From Bacteroidota bacterium (GTDB lineage Bacteria > Bacteroidota > Bacteroidia > Cytophagales > Cyclobacteriaceae): DNA of 64,000 nt. Numbering within the stretch: the stretch's first letter is position 1; each line of letters opens with the position of its first letter. Both the position numbers and the translations under genes were made by a program. The stretch is from positions 124,001-188,000 of the forward strand of contig VGMW01000006.1 of assembly GCA_016866235.1 (NCBI GenBank), in the 5' to 3' direction. Under the pieces are notes generated by a model. It worked only from the letters and a program-made list of their open reading frames with translations, was not told the origin of the DNA and did not search any database. Positions 9,878 through 17,308 of this stretch are shown here, piece by piece.

Positions 9878-11076
9878 AAATGCAAGAGCTTATAGGTAAA
9901 TCTGCTCTTCTGGTCAGAAACCTGAGGGAGACGTACATGAGGTCTCTGGTTAAGAGAATTGACTGGTCTGATCGGCTGATAGGGATTGTTGGTGCGAGAG
10001 GCACAGGGAAGACAACGTTGCTGTTGCAACAACTGGAAAGACTAAAATGCAGTCCTGGAGAGGCGGTCTATATCACCCTCGATGATTTGTATTTCACAGA
10101 AATAAACCTGGTTTCATTTGCAGAGCGCTTCCGTGCGGAGGGAGGTCGTTTTTTATTTATTGATGAAGTGCACAAGTACCCGATGTGGGCTCGGGAAATA
10201 AAAAATATCTATGATACCCACCGCGATTTGAAAATCGTTTTTACCGGATCATCCATAACAGATATGTTGCGTCAGGATGGTGACTTAAGCCGGCGATCGG
10301 TTTTATATGAATTGCCAGGGCTCTCTTTCCGAGAATTTCTTGCATTTGAAAAAGTTGTTGCGCTACCTGAAGTAAGTCTGAAAGAACTTCTAAAACATCA
10401 CCAGGAATTAGCGCATGACTGGACCCTGCAGTTCAGGCCATTAAAATTTTTTACGGAATACCTTAATTTGGGTTATTATCCCTTTTACGCCGAAAATAAA
10501 TCAACTTACCACATCCGTATTGAACAGGTGGTGAAGATGACCATTGAAACAGACCTGCGCTATATTGAAGGTTATGACACCGCTAACAGTAGAAAGATTT
10601 TCAAGCTGTTGTATATCCTGGCAACCAATGTTCCTTTTAAGCCAAATATTTCTTCTTTGAGCGAAAAGATTGGCGTTCATCGAAATACGCTGGTGCAGTA
10701 CATCAATCACCTTGAAAAAGCCCGCCTGATCAATACGCTAGGAGCGGTGGGTAAAAGCGTGAGCACGCTTCAAAAGCCAGATAAAATTTTCCTTGAAAAT
10801 TCTAATTTACAATTTGCCCTGGCACCTATGCGGGTAAATCGCGGAACCTTGCGGGAAACCTTTTTTATGAATCAGCTGCTCCATTCGCGTCACCAATTAA
10901 GCCTGCCGGTTAAAGGTGATTTTTTAGTTGATGACGAATGGAATTTTGAAATCGGCGGAAGGGATAAAGCTGATTTACAAATCCGCGGATTAAAAAATGG
11001 GTTCATTGCTTCAGATGATATTGAAAATGGGATTGGTAACCGAATTCCGTTGTGGATGTTTGGATTCCTATATTAA
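9850..11076 (+). CDS. AAA-family ATPase with DUF4143-type C-terminal domain
   Basis: A 408-residue predicted ATP-binding protein of the AAA_14/DUF4143 type common in Bacteroidota. Walker A is GARGTGKTT (48-56), Walker B FLFIDEVHKY (101-110), and a sensor-like VFTGSS follows. The middle third has a winged-helix-like segment (SLSEKIGVHRNTLVQYINHLEKA) and the end has a nuclease-like GDFLVDDEWNFEIGGRDKADLQI region typical of DUF4143 proteins. The cellular role of this family is unknown. ATG 9880 (MQELIGKS) is an attractive alternative start because it would leave both tandem dyads untranslated. The gene stands alone between sdhB and a transporter-like gene. Confidence 0.82.
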   Translation: MNKLLNINSKMQELIGKSALLVRNLRETYMRSLVKRIDWSDRLIGIVGARGTGKTTLLLQQLERLKCSPGEAVYITLDDLYFTEINLVSFAERFRAEGGRFLFIDEVHKYPMWAREIKNIYDTHRDLKIVFTGSSITDMLRQDGDLSRRSVLYELPGLSFREFLAFEKVVALPEVSLKELLKHHQELAHDWTLQFRPLKFFTEYLNLGYYPFYAENKSTYHIRIEQVVKMTIETDLRYIEGYDTANSRKIFKLLYILATNVPFKPNISSLSEKIGVHRNTLVQYINHLEKARLINTLGAVGKSVSTLQKPDKIFLENSNLQFALAPMRVNRGTLRETFFMNQLLHSRHQLSLPVKGDFLVDDEWNFEIGGRDKADLQIRGLKNGFIASDDIENGIGNRIPLWMFGFLY

Positions 11077-11154
11077 GAGTTTGCTGTCGGTGTCATTACC
11101 GGAGATTTACATAATTTTAATTCAGCTGCCGGCAATTCAACAACCCTGACCATT

Positions 11155-12432
11155 TTGATTCCTTCCAGATTGTATCCGCGTAATGCTCAAAGTCCTGCCT
11201 TTATTCTGGTGGCTTCACTGAGCGCCTTCGGTCTATACACCTGCATCTTTGCCTTACGTAAGGCTTTTGGTGTTGGCACCTATGCCGATATGAGTTGGCT
11301 TGGCGTTGGGTTTAAAAGCTGGATGGTTATTTTTCAGGTAATAGGATACTTGGTTTCAAAATTCGCAGGGATCAAACTGGTTTCTGAGCTTAAACCGGAA
11401 AGCCGGGCTAAAAATATTTTATTCATGGTGCTCATGGCCACTGCTTCCTGGCTTGGTTTTGCTGTAACTCCCCTGCCATTCAATTTCCTTTTTATACTCA
11501 TCAACGGCTTTATCCTTGGTTTCGGGTGGGGTCTTGTATTTTCATATATGGAGGGACGCAGTACGACGGAAGTACTTGGTGCCGCAGTTTCAGTTTCCTT
11601 TATTTTCAGTGCTGGCTTTTCCAAAAGTGTTGCAGGCTGGTTGTTGACCATGGGCATTACAGAGCTTTGGATGCCATTTGTTACCGCATTGGTGTTTATG
11701 GGTCCGCTTTTGATCTTCCTGCAGATGCTTGATAAAATTCCACCGCCATCTCCTCAGGATGAGGCTTTGCGCACGAAGCGTGTCCCCATGACCGGCCCTG
11801 AACGGATTGCGTACGTTAAAGAGTTTCTTCCCGGACTCGTTTTTTTGGTTTTGTCCTATGTTCTGCTGACTGCCTTTCGTGATTTCCGGGACAACTTCAG
11901 TGCCGAGATCTGGATTGCTCTTGGATATGGCGGAAAACCAGGAATTTTCACCCTGACGGAAACCATTATTTCGATCAGTGTGCTGATCATTATCGCAAGC
12001 CTGATGTTCATCAAGGACAATCGAAAAGCCATGGTTATTAACCACATCATTGTTATTGTTGGGATGTTGTTGGTTGGGATATCTACCTGGATGTTTAGAT
12101 CAGGCCTGATGAGTCCAACCATTTGGATGATCCTGGTGGGTATGGGGCTTTATTTCGGGTACATTCAGTTCAACAGTATTTTCTTTGACCGGATTCTGGC
12201 CACCTTTAAGACGGCGGCTACGGTAGGTTTTTTAATCTATCTGGCTGATGCTTTTGGATATGTGGGGAGCGTAGGTGTGATTCTATTTAAAGAATTGGGA
12301 GGAGCGCAACTCAGCTGGTTAGAATTTTTTGTTACCGCTGCCTATACCTTATCGATTTTAGGATCAATCGGGATGACGTTGGCTTTGATTTATTTTTCAC
12401 GAAAGGAAAAAATCTGGCGCGCCAAAGTTTAG
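11155..12432 (+). CDS. MFS-like integral membrane protein (DUF5690-like)
   Basis: A 425-residue polytopic protein with about 11-12 hydrophobic segments and a short central cytoplasmic loop (DKIPPPSPQDEALRTKRVPM). The layout resembles major facilitator transporters, and the sequence resembles Bacteroidota membrane proteins grouped as DUF5690; no substrate is known. The start is uncertain: there is no ATG near the N terminus, and I use TTG at 11155 just before IPSRLYPRNAQSPAF. The frame is open back to the stop of the preceding ATPase gene (11074-11076), which happens to be in the same frame, so an alternative CTG or ATT start upstream cannot be excluded. Confidence 0.75.
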   Translation: MIPSRLYPRNAQSPAFILVASLSAFGLYTCIFALRKAFGVGTYADMSWLGVGFKSWMVIFQVIGYLVSKFAGIKLVSELKPESRAKNILFMVLMATASWLGFAVTPLPFNFLFILINGFILGFGWGLVFSYMEGRSTTEVLGAAVSVSFIFSAGFSKSVAGWLLTMGITELWMPFVTALVFMGPLLIFLQMLDKIPPPSPQDEALRTKRVPMTGPERIAYVKEFLPGLVFLVLSYVLLTAFRDFRDNFSAEIWIALGYGGKPGIFTLTETIISISVLIIIASLMFIKDNRKAMVINHIIVIVGMLLVGISTWMFRSGLMSPTIWMILVGMGLYFGYIQFNSIFFDRILATFKTAATVGFLIYLADAFGYVGSVGVILFKELGGAQLSWLEFFVTAAYTLSILGSIGMTLALIYFSRKEKIWRAKV

Positions 12433-12621
12433 TAGATCATAGCGTCGGGGCTTCATCGTCAAAGACCCTGCCCTTCAAGTTGATTGAAGCTTTAATTTTA
12501 TAACCGGGCAAGTAAGAAGTTTTAAGGACGGGAGTTTGAATAATGCCTGTTCGTCCCTGCGCCTATCATGAATTCCATCTCTTACTATGAATGTTTATCT
12601 TCAGGTCTTTCTTTGTCTACT

Positions 12622-13968
12622 ATGATGAAAAATATAATCAGGCCGCTATTCTTTTCAACGCTATTCTACCTGACCGCATGTCAGTCTACCGAAAAAAACA
12701 ATGGCCCTGGTCAGCCCACGTTAAGAAAGGCATCGATTGCTGAAATTGAAGTGGGTATAAAAGACTACATCGCCCGTAAGACACAGCAGTCCAATGGGTA
12801 TTTCATTGTTAACGACCGGGGTAGGGAATTTAAAATGAGGCTTGTAAGGGTGCATACAGAATACCTCTCAAGTCTGGGCCCTGGTAAACAATTTGCTTGT
12901 GTAGATCTGGTGGATACTACCGGTGACGTGTATGATGTTGATTTTTTCATGGATGGCGGACCTGAAAAAATGGAGGTTACAGAAACCAGCGTGCACAAAC
13001 TTAACGGTAAGCCATACTATGCCTGGAAGCAGAAAGCGGATAAAACATGGTTTAGATTACCCATGAAGGAAGCCACCAACGGGCTACTCGGTGTGGTGGA
13101 AGGGGTGGATCATTTTGAATTTTACTATCACGTGAACCTTAAGGACCTGAAGTCCAAGGCTAAAATTTGGGTTCCATTGGCTTCTTCCGATGCGTATCAG
13201 TCCGTTGAGGTACGATCGGTTTATTTTCCTGATCGGTACGATACCCTGAAGGAAGATGAGTTCGGTAACACCATTTTGTTTGCTGAGCTTTCTCCTAAGC
13301 ACAGCAGCGACTCCATTCATATTTCCTATCGCGTTACCCGAAAGGAACGTGGTCCTGTTGCAGAAAAACTAACAGATGCATCGCGCCATCTGGTTTCCAA
13401 TGCTACCATGCCAATTGGTGGACGGTTTGAGGAAATCGCCAGGACCGCCATCAAAGGGAAAAATTCAAGCGATCTGATGAAGGCCCGTGCACTGTATGAC
13501 TATGTAATCGATAACATGCGTTATATGAAATACGGGAATTTTGGAGGCGGTGATTCCAATTACGCTTGTGATGTTAAGACGGGCAATTGCTCCGAATTTC
13601 ATTCGCTATTTATTTCACTCGCGCGCTCCATTGGAATCCCTTCACGATTTGCCATAGGGGCATCCATTCCATCGGATCGGAACGATGGTGGTATCGATGG
13701 GTACCATTGTTGGGCGGAGTTCTATGCCGATGGGAAATGGTGGCCGGTTGACATCAGTGAGGCCAACAAGTACACAGCATTGGCCACCTATTATTTTGGG
13801 CATCATCCTGCGAACCGTATTGAATTAACCAGGGGTCGTGATTTAAAAATAAAGCCCGGACCAAAGTCCGGGCCTGTAAATTTTCTTGCCTATCCCTATT
13901 TAGAAATCGATGGCAAGGAAGTCAGGGCAAAGGCAACCTTCACCTTCCGAAGGGTTACGCCTGCCTGA
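12622..13968 (+). CDS. Lipoprotein with transglutaminase-like (papain-fold) domain
   Basis: A 448-residue exported lipoprotein. The ATG at 12622 gives a signal peptide ending in lipobox LTAC (lipidated C20); an upstream ATG at 12568 would put a long polar leader before it and is less likely. After a beta-rich N-terminal half comes a transglutaminase-like core with a complete triad: C323 in GNCSEFHSL, H362 in GYHCWAEF and D377 in WWPVDIS. Bacterial proteins of this fold act as peptidases or amidases more often than cross-linkers; the substrate cannot be told. A near-match to the -7 box (TTTCTTTG, 12608-12615) lies six bases before the ATG. It stands alone and converges with a small lipoprotein gene. 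Confidence 0.85.
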   Translation: MMKNIIRPLFFSTLFYLTACQSTEKNNGPGQPTLRKASIAEIEVGIKDYIARKTQQSNGYFIVNDRGREFKMRLVRVHTEYLSSLGPGKQFACVDLVDTTGDVYDVDFFMDGGPEKMEVTETSVHKLNGKPYYAWKQKADKTWFRLPMKEATNGLLGVVEGVDHFEFYYHVNLKDLKSKAKIWVPLASSDAYQSVEVRSVYFPDRYDTLKEDEFGNTILFAELSPKHSSDSIHISYRVTRKERGPVAEKLTDASRHLVSNATMPIGGRFEEIARTAIKGKNSSDLMKARALYDYVIDNMRYMKYGNFGGGDSNYACDVKTGNCSEFHSLFISLARSIGIPSRFAIGASIPSDRNDGGIDGYHCWAEFYADGKWWPVDISEANKYTALATYYFGHHPANRIELTRGRDLKIKPGPKSGPVNFLAYPYLEIDGKEVRAKATFTFRRVTPA

Positions 13969-13976
13969 GGTTTTCT

Positions 13977-14162
13977 TTACTTGGTTGAGTCTGCAGGGTG
14001 TTCAGCGGGGTGTTCGGAGGGATGCTCAGCGGCCGCTGTATCTGCGGGGGCTTCGGTTTGTTCTGTTGCTTCTTCGGTTTCAGCTTTCTTACCACATGAA
14101 ACTATTACAGCGGCAGAAAAAAAGGCAACCATCGCCAGTGCAAGGATTTTATTCTTTTTCAT
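13977..14162 (-). CDS. Small alanine/glutamate-rich lipoprotein, 61 aa
   Basis: A short gene coding for a typical lipoprotein signal peptide (MKKNKILALAMVAFFSAAV, lipobox IVSC, C23) followed by a low-complexity hydrophilic tail rich in Ala, Glu and Thr. The tail ends in a repeated His-Pro motif (HPSEHPAEHPAD). It has no domain I recognise. The canonical n-, h- and c-regions and ATG start make a real gene likely despite its size. Small lipoproteins of this kind are common in Cytophagales and of unknown function. It converges with the transglutaminase gene, eight bases between stops. Confidence 0.75.
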   Translation of the reverse strand: MKKNKILALAMVAFFSAAVIVSCGKKAETEEATEQTEAPADTAAAEHPSEHPAEHPADSTK

Positions 14163-14253
14163 AAGGTTGGTATAGGTTTAATTGTCCTTAAAGTTAGCGA
14201 TTTGGATGATTTCGACCTTGTTGAGGTATTCAGGTACTTTAAAAAGTGAGTCT

Positions 14254-15612
14254 TTATAGGGCTTGCTGAAGTAAAAAAACTCCTGCTCCTGCCAGGTATC
14301 CTAGTGTGGCAATAAAGCTCACCCGTTTCAGGTACCACAAAAAATCAATTTTTTCCATACCCATGGCTGCAACACCTGCGGCAGAACCTATGATCAAAAT
14401 ACTGCCACCTGTTCCGGCACAGTATGCCAGATAGGTCCAAAGAGCGGAATCGGTTGGGTAGATATCCATGCTGTACATTCCCATGCTTGCAGCCACCAAG
14501 GGTACATTGTCTACCAGGGCCGAAAGGAAACCGATCAGGGTTATGATGACGGTCTGGTTGCCAATGGTTGAATCAAGCCATTTGGCAAAACCACCTAAGG
14601 TGGACATGGTCTCCAATGCGCCAACAGCAAGTAATATCCCCATGAAGAATAAAACACTCGGCATATCAATTTTGGTAAGTACATAAGAAACCGAGCGTTT
14701 ATGTTTTTCAAATTCATCTTTTTCCGGATCTACCATTTCAGATAGTAGCCAGAGTAATCCAAGTGCCAACAACATACCTAAGTAGGGTGGTAAATGGGTT
14801 ATTGTTTTAAAGGCAGGGACCAAAATCAAAGCTGTGATACCTGCCGCCAGCATTAAAAGTCCCTTTCCAGCGTCTTCGCCATTTTTCTCCTCACGCTGAA
14901 TCTCAGTGGATTTACCACGAAGCGACCAACTCAGGTATAAAATAGGTGCTAACAGGCAGGCAAGACTAGGCAGAAAGGTGCTTTTCAAGATTCCGCCGGT
15001 CGTTATTTTTCCATCGATCCACAACATGGTGGTGGTAACATCGCCGATGGGTGACCATGCGCCGCCGGCATTGGCAGCAATGATGATGACACCGGCAAAC
15101 AGCCATCTGAAATTACCCGGTTGGGTAAGTTTTCGGATCAAGGAGACCATGACAATGGTCGTGGTCAGGTTGTCCAGGACAGCTGACATAAAAAATGTAA
15201 TGATCGAGATGATCCAAAGTAGTGGAATGGGTTTGTCGGTATTTATTTGCTTGGTGATAATCCGAAATCCATGGTGGGCATCAATAAGTTCGACGATGGT
15301 CATGGCGCCCATTAGGAAAAACAGTATGGCCGCTATTTCCCCCAAATGATGGCTAAGGGATTCGGTAATGAATTTTAGATGAATTGATTTGGGGTTGGCC
15401 ACCCCGAGCTCATCGGGTGAGGGCTTATAAGCACTGATAAAATCAAGATAACTGGATCCTGTGAAAGTTTCTGGTGGGAGGGCGAGTGCAAGCAGGGACC
15501 AGCAAACCACACCCGTGACGAGGGCTGTCGCGGTTTTATTAATTCGGATGGGGTGCTCCAGAGCAATTAACGAATAGCCAGTGATAAAAACGAATACAAT
15601 TATAGATTCCAT
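14254..15612 (-). CDS. nhaD: Na+/H+ antiporter, NhaD family
   Basis: A 452-residue inner-membrane protein of the ion-transporter superfamily with about 11-13 helices. Signature segments include FFMSAVLDNLTTTIVMVSL in the first half and GFLSALVDNVPLVAASMG in the second, a pseudo-symmetric pair of DN motifs expected to bind the cation, plus AANAGGAWSPIGDVTTTMLW between them. NhaD proteins exchange Na+ or Li+ for protons at alkaline pH. ATG start at 15612. The preceding gene on this strand is separated by a long hairpin (15622-15670), so nhaD is probably monocistronic. Confidence 0.92.
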   Translation of the reverse strand: MESIIVFVFITGYSLIALEHPIRINKTATALVTGVVCWSLLALALPPETFTGSSYLDFISAYKPSPDELGVANPKSIHLKFITESLSHHLGEIAAILFFLMGAMTIVELIDAHHGFRIITKQINTDKPIPLLWIISIITFFMSAVLDNLTTTIVMVSLIRKLTQPGNFRWLFAGVIIIAANAGGAWSPIGDVTTTMLWIDGKITTGGILKSTFLPSLACLLAPILYLSWSLRGKSTEIQREEKNGEDAGKGLLMLAAGITALILVPAFKTITHLPPYLGMLLALGLLWLLSEMVDPEKDEFEKHKRSVSYVLTKIDMPSVLFFMGILLAVGALETMSTLGGFAKWLDSTIGNQTVIITLIGFLSALVDNVPLVAASMGMYSMDIYPTDSALWTYLAYCAGTGGSILIIGSAAGVAAMGMEKIDFLWYLKRVSFIATLGYLAGAGVFLLQQAL

Positions 15613-15621
15613 ATTTACAGG

Positions 15622-15670
15622 TTAAAGTCAAAAAAAGTTCAATTGAAGGATGGTGAACTTTTGACTTTAA
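15622..15670 (-). terminator. Long hairpin between a small hypothetical gene and nhaD
   Basis: TTAAAGTCA (15622-15630) pairs with TGACTTTAA (15662-15670) and the stem continues through AGTTCA / TGAACT with a short A-bulge. On the minus strand it follows the small hypothetical gene, whose stop codon lies inside the stem, and ends ten bases before the nhaD ATG. It could terminate the upstream transcript or control nhaD initiation. Confidence 0.5.
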
Positions 15671-16041
15671 GGTGCCTGTTTGGATATGAAGTAACGATGG
15701 AGATTTTTAGAATAGGTGGATAAATTCCTTACCGGAAGGATTGGTATAAAGTTTTGAATCCGGTCGGGAATTAATAAAGTACTGGTGACGGTGATGTTGG
15801 TGGTTTCAGTTGAAAACAACTGATGGGTGATGTAGTGAATTTTCGGTCCCAGGAAATGATCGTTTTCCTTTGGTTGTTCTGGAAAGTGGCCGGTATTCTT
15901 CTGGGTAAGGAAATGGGTAGAATAATCCTTGAAAGGATCGGTTGATTTGTTCTCGGTAGGGTTAAAAGAATAAATCCCCACGCTCAACATGAGCGTAACA
16001 GCACCAAACAGCACAACGGCTTTATTAAAGGATAAATTCAT
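15667..16041 (-). CDS. Hypothetical membrane-anchored protein, 124 aa
   Basis: A 124-residue protein with ATG start, a single N-terminal hydrophobic segment (AVVLFGAVTLMLSVGIYSF) and a polar, Thr/His/Asn-rich remainder without recognisable domain. The N terminus could be a signal anchor. Its stop codon falls inside the hairpin at 15622-15670. It lies downstream (minus strand) of the tRNA-Arg terminator cluster. I do not recognise it; the well-formed hydrophobic segment is the main support. Confidence 0.5.
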   Translation of the reverse strand: MNLSFNKAVVLFGAVTLMLSVGIYSFNPTENKSTDPFKDYSTHFLTQKNTGHFPEQPKENDHFLGPKIHYITHQLFSTETTNITVTSTLLIPDRIQNFIPILPVRNLSTYSKNLHRYFISKQAP

Positions 16042-16094
16042 TTTCGATCTAAACTAATAAAAATTGATTTGGCCAGGCTATAAGGTGGTAAAAC

Positions 16095-16159
16095 AAAAAA
16101 CCCTGAACGCTTCGCGTCAGGGTTTTCATTTTCGTCTTACTAGTGACCCTATTAGGATT
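16095..16159. repeat. 65-base direct repeat, copy 1 (terminator plus tRNA-Arg tail)
   Basis: This copy differs from copy 2 (16290-16354) at a single base, 195 bases away. It holds a terminator hairpin and, at 16144-16159, a copy of the last 16 bases of tRNA-Arg. Past the repeat, 16167-16180 (TGATCCTAAGTCAG) resembles the anticodon arm of the same tRNA, so a decayed tRNA fragment is present. Confidence 0.8.
16097..16126. terminator. Bidirectional hairpin terminator, copy 1
   Basis: Stem AAAACCCTG / CAGGGTTTT with a nested ACGC/GCGT pairing and a three-base loop. A-run and T-run flank the stem, so it can act in either direction. It lies upstream of the small gene ending at 15667. Confidence 0.6.
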
Positions 16160-16196
16160 ACTCCGTGATCCTAAGTCAGTCCGAGGTCCAAAACAA

Positions 16197-16239
16197 AAAT
16201 GAAAATACGCCCTCCTGCGTCGGGCTATTTTTTTCATTT
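16197..16239. terminator. Terminator-like hairpin between the repeats
   Basis: GCCC (16209-16212) pairs with GGGC (16222-16225), flanked by A-rich and T-rich arms (AAATGAAAATA / TATTTTTTTCATTT) that extend the stem with small bulges. A further short hairpin, GAGCCC-TGC-GGGCTC, follows at 16256-16270. Confidence 0.45.
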
Positions 16240-16289
16240 CTCGTCTCTTTCGCAAGAGCCCTGCGGGCTCCGCTCAGATCCTCCAAATG

Positions 16290-16354
16290 AAAAAACCCTG
16301 ACCGCTTCGCGTCAGGGTTTTCATTTTCGTCTTACTAGTGACCCTATTAGGATT
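16290..16354. repeat. 65-base direct repeat, copy 2 (terminator plus tRNA-Arg 3' end)
   Basis: The intact copy: it contains the tRNA-Arg terminator and the first 16 bases (minus-strand 3' end) of the functional tRNA gene. Identity to copy 1 is 64 of 65 bases. Confidence 0.8.
16292..16321 (-). terminator. Terminator of tRNA-Arg
   Basis: Perfect 11-base stem AAAACCCTGAC / GTCAGGGTTTT with an 8-base loop, 17 bases past the tRNA 3' end on the minus strand, followed by a T-run on that strand. Confidence 0.7.
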
Positions 16355-16412
16355 CAAACCTAAAACCTTCTGATCCGTAGTCAGATGCTCTATTCAGTTG
16401 AGCTATAGGGCC
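16339..16412 (-). tRNA. tRNA-Arg (anticodon ACG)
   Basis: The minus strand folds as a 74-base cloverleaf. The acceptor stem is GGCCCTA/TAGGGTC with discriminator A, the D-arm begins AGCTCAACTGAATAGAGC, the anticodon stem is TCTGA/TCAGA around loop CTACGGA, and the T-loop is TTTGAAT. The anticodon ACG reads CGN arginine codons after deamination to ICG. CCA is not encoded (the 3' end is followed by CTAG). A terminator follows and a partial copy of the 3' end lies 195 bases downstream. Confidence 0.95.
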
Positions 16413-16467
16413 TTGAAATGGTCGGCAAATCTATACGATTGAGGGGATTTCGCAAAAAGAGAGGGCC

Positions 16468-16498
16468 TTGGCTTCCCTTAAAAAATGCCTTACTTTTG
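16468..16498 (+). promoter_or_regulatory. Bacteroidota promoter of the beta-barrel protein gene
   Basis: TTG (16468-16470), a 20-base spacer, then TACTTTTG (16491-16498), an exact -7 match. The box ends eight bases before the ATG at 16507, so the transcript would start within a few bases of the start codon. Confidence 0.65.
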
Positions 16499-16506
16499 GC
16501 CCCGCA

Positions 16507-17238
16507 ATGCAAAAGATGTTTAAATCAGTTCTCGCTCTTTTTCTATCAACCTTTATTGCCCTGTCAGCCGTTGCGCAAGACCAACAGGAAAAGAAGGAAA
16601 GATCCGCAAGACCAGATATCCCAGGAAAATTCCTCTTTGACCTGGGTGTCAACCTCGCCATGAACCAACCCGATAAAGGCTTCAAAGCCGGGTTCTGGGG
16701 ATCAAGAACCGCCAATCTTGCCTACTACCTGCCCATCCGTATCGGAGAATCAAAATTCAGTCTAAACCCCGGAATCGGAATGTCCATGGAGCGTTTCAAG
16801 TGGGCAAACCTCTATCTGCTTCAAGACACGACCGATAACGCAGAGGTATATGACCTCATCCCAAATAAAATCTACCCCGGACTTAAAAAATCTCAGTTGG
16901 TGATGAACTATCTGGAGTTTCCGATTGAATTCAGATTCGATGCCAATCCATCAGACCCAGCACGCACCTTTTGGGCTACCGTTGGCGGTAGGCTAAGTCT
17001 TCTTGCCACTGCCCATACAAAACTCAAATACAAGGTCGATGGCGACAACAATAAACTTAAAGACCAATCTTCATTTGGTTTGAGTCCGGTTCGATTTGCT
17101 GCTACAGTCCGCTTCGGTGTCGCAGGTTTCGGTTGGTTTGTGAACTATAACCTTACCCCAGTATTTCAAAAGGGTATGGGTCCTTCCGGAACCAATATGA
17201 CCGTGCTCACCGCCGGCATCACCATAAACGGTCTGTAA
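16507..17238 (+). CDS. Outer-membrane beta-barrel protein (PorT-like family)
   Basis: A 243-residue exported protein. The N terminus from ATG 16507 (MQKMFKSVLALFLSTFIALS, then AVA-Q) is a good signal peptidase I signal; ATG 16516 would also work. The mature part alternates hydrophobic and polar residues with aromatic girdle positions (LAYYLPIRIGESKFSLNPGIG, FSLFVN-like GFGWFVNYNLTPVF) and ends in TAGITINGL, typical of small 8-10 strand outer-membrane barrels grouped as PorT or outer-membrane beta-barrel family in Bacteroidota. No ligand or role is evident. The gene stands alone behind its own promoter. Confidence 0.75.
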   Translation: MQKMFKSVLALFLSTFIALSAVAQDQQEKKERSARPDIPGKFLFDLGVNLAMNQPDKGFKAGFWGSRTANLAYYLPIRIGESKFSLNPGIGMSMERFKWANLYLLQDTTDNAEVYDLIPNKIYPGLKKSQLVMNYLEFPIEFRFDANPSDPARTFWATVGGRLSLLATAHTKLKYKVDGDNNKLKDQSSFGLSPVRFAATVRFGVAGFGWFVNYNLTPVFQKGMGPSGTNMTVLTAGITINGL

Positions 17239-17267
17239 AGCCTCAAAACATACGAATTCACTATTCG

Positions 17268-17275
17268 TATCTTTG
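17268..17275 (+). promoter_or_regulatory. -7 box upstream of the DPM1-like glycosyltransferase
   Basis: TATCTTTG, an exact TAnnTTTG match, 33 bases before the GTG start at 17309. No -33 TTG at usual spacing. Confidence 0.4.
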
Positions 17276-17308
17276 ACGTTGTTGAAGTCATTTACGTGAT
17301 CTTTTTCT

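Noticed and set aside
16049-16255. A 68-codon frame on the minus strand within the tRNA-Arg repeat region
   Set aside because: It is made of terminator hairpins and a tRNA remnant and encodes an Arg-rich random-looking peptide.
16095-16354. 65-base repeats as ends of an insertion sequence or integrated element
   Set aside because: The 195-base period leaves no room for a transposase or integrase, and no such gene is near. A decayed tRNA duplicate explains them.
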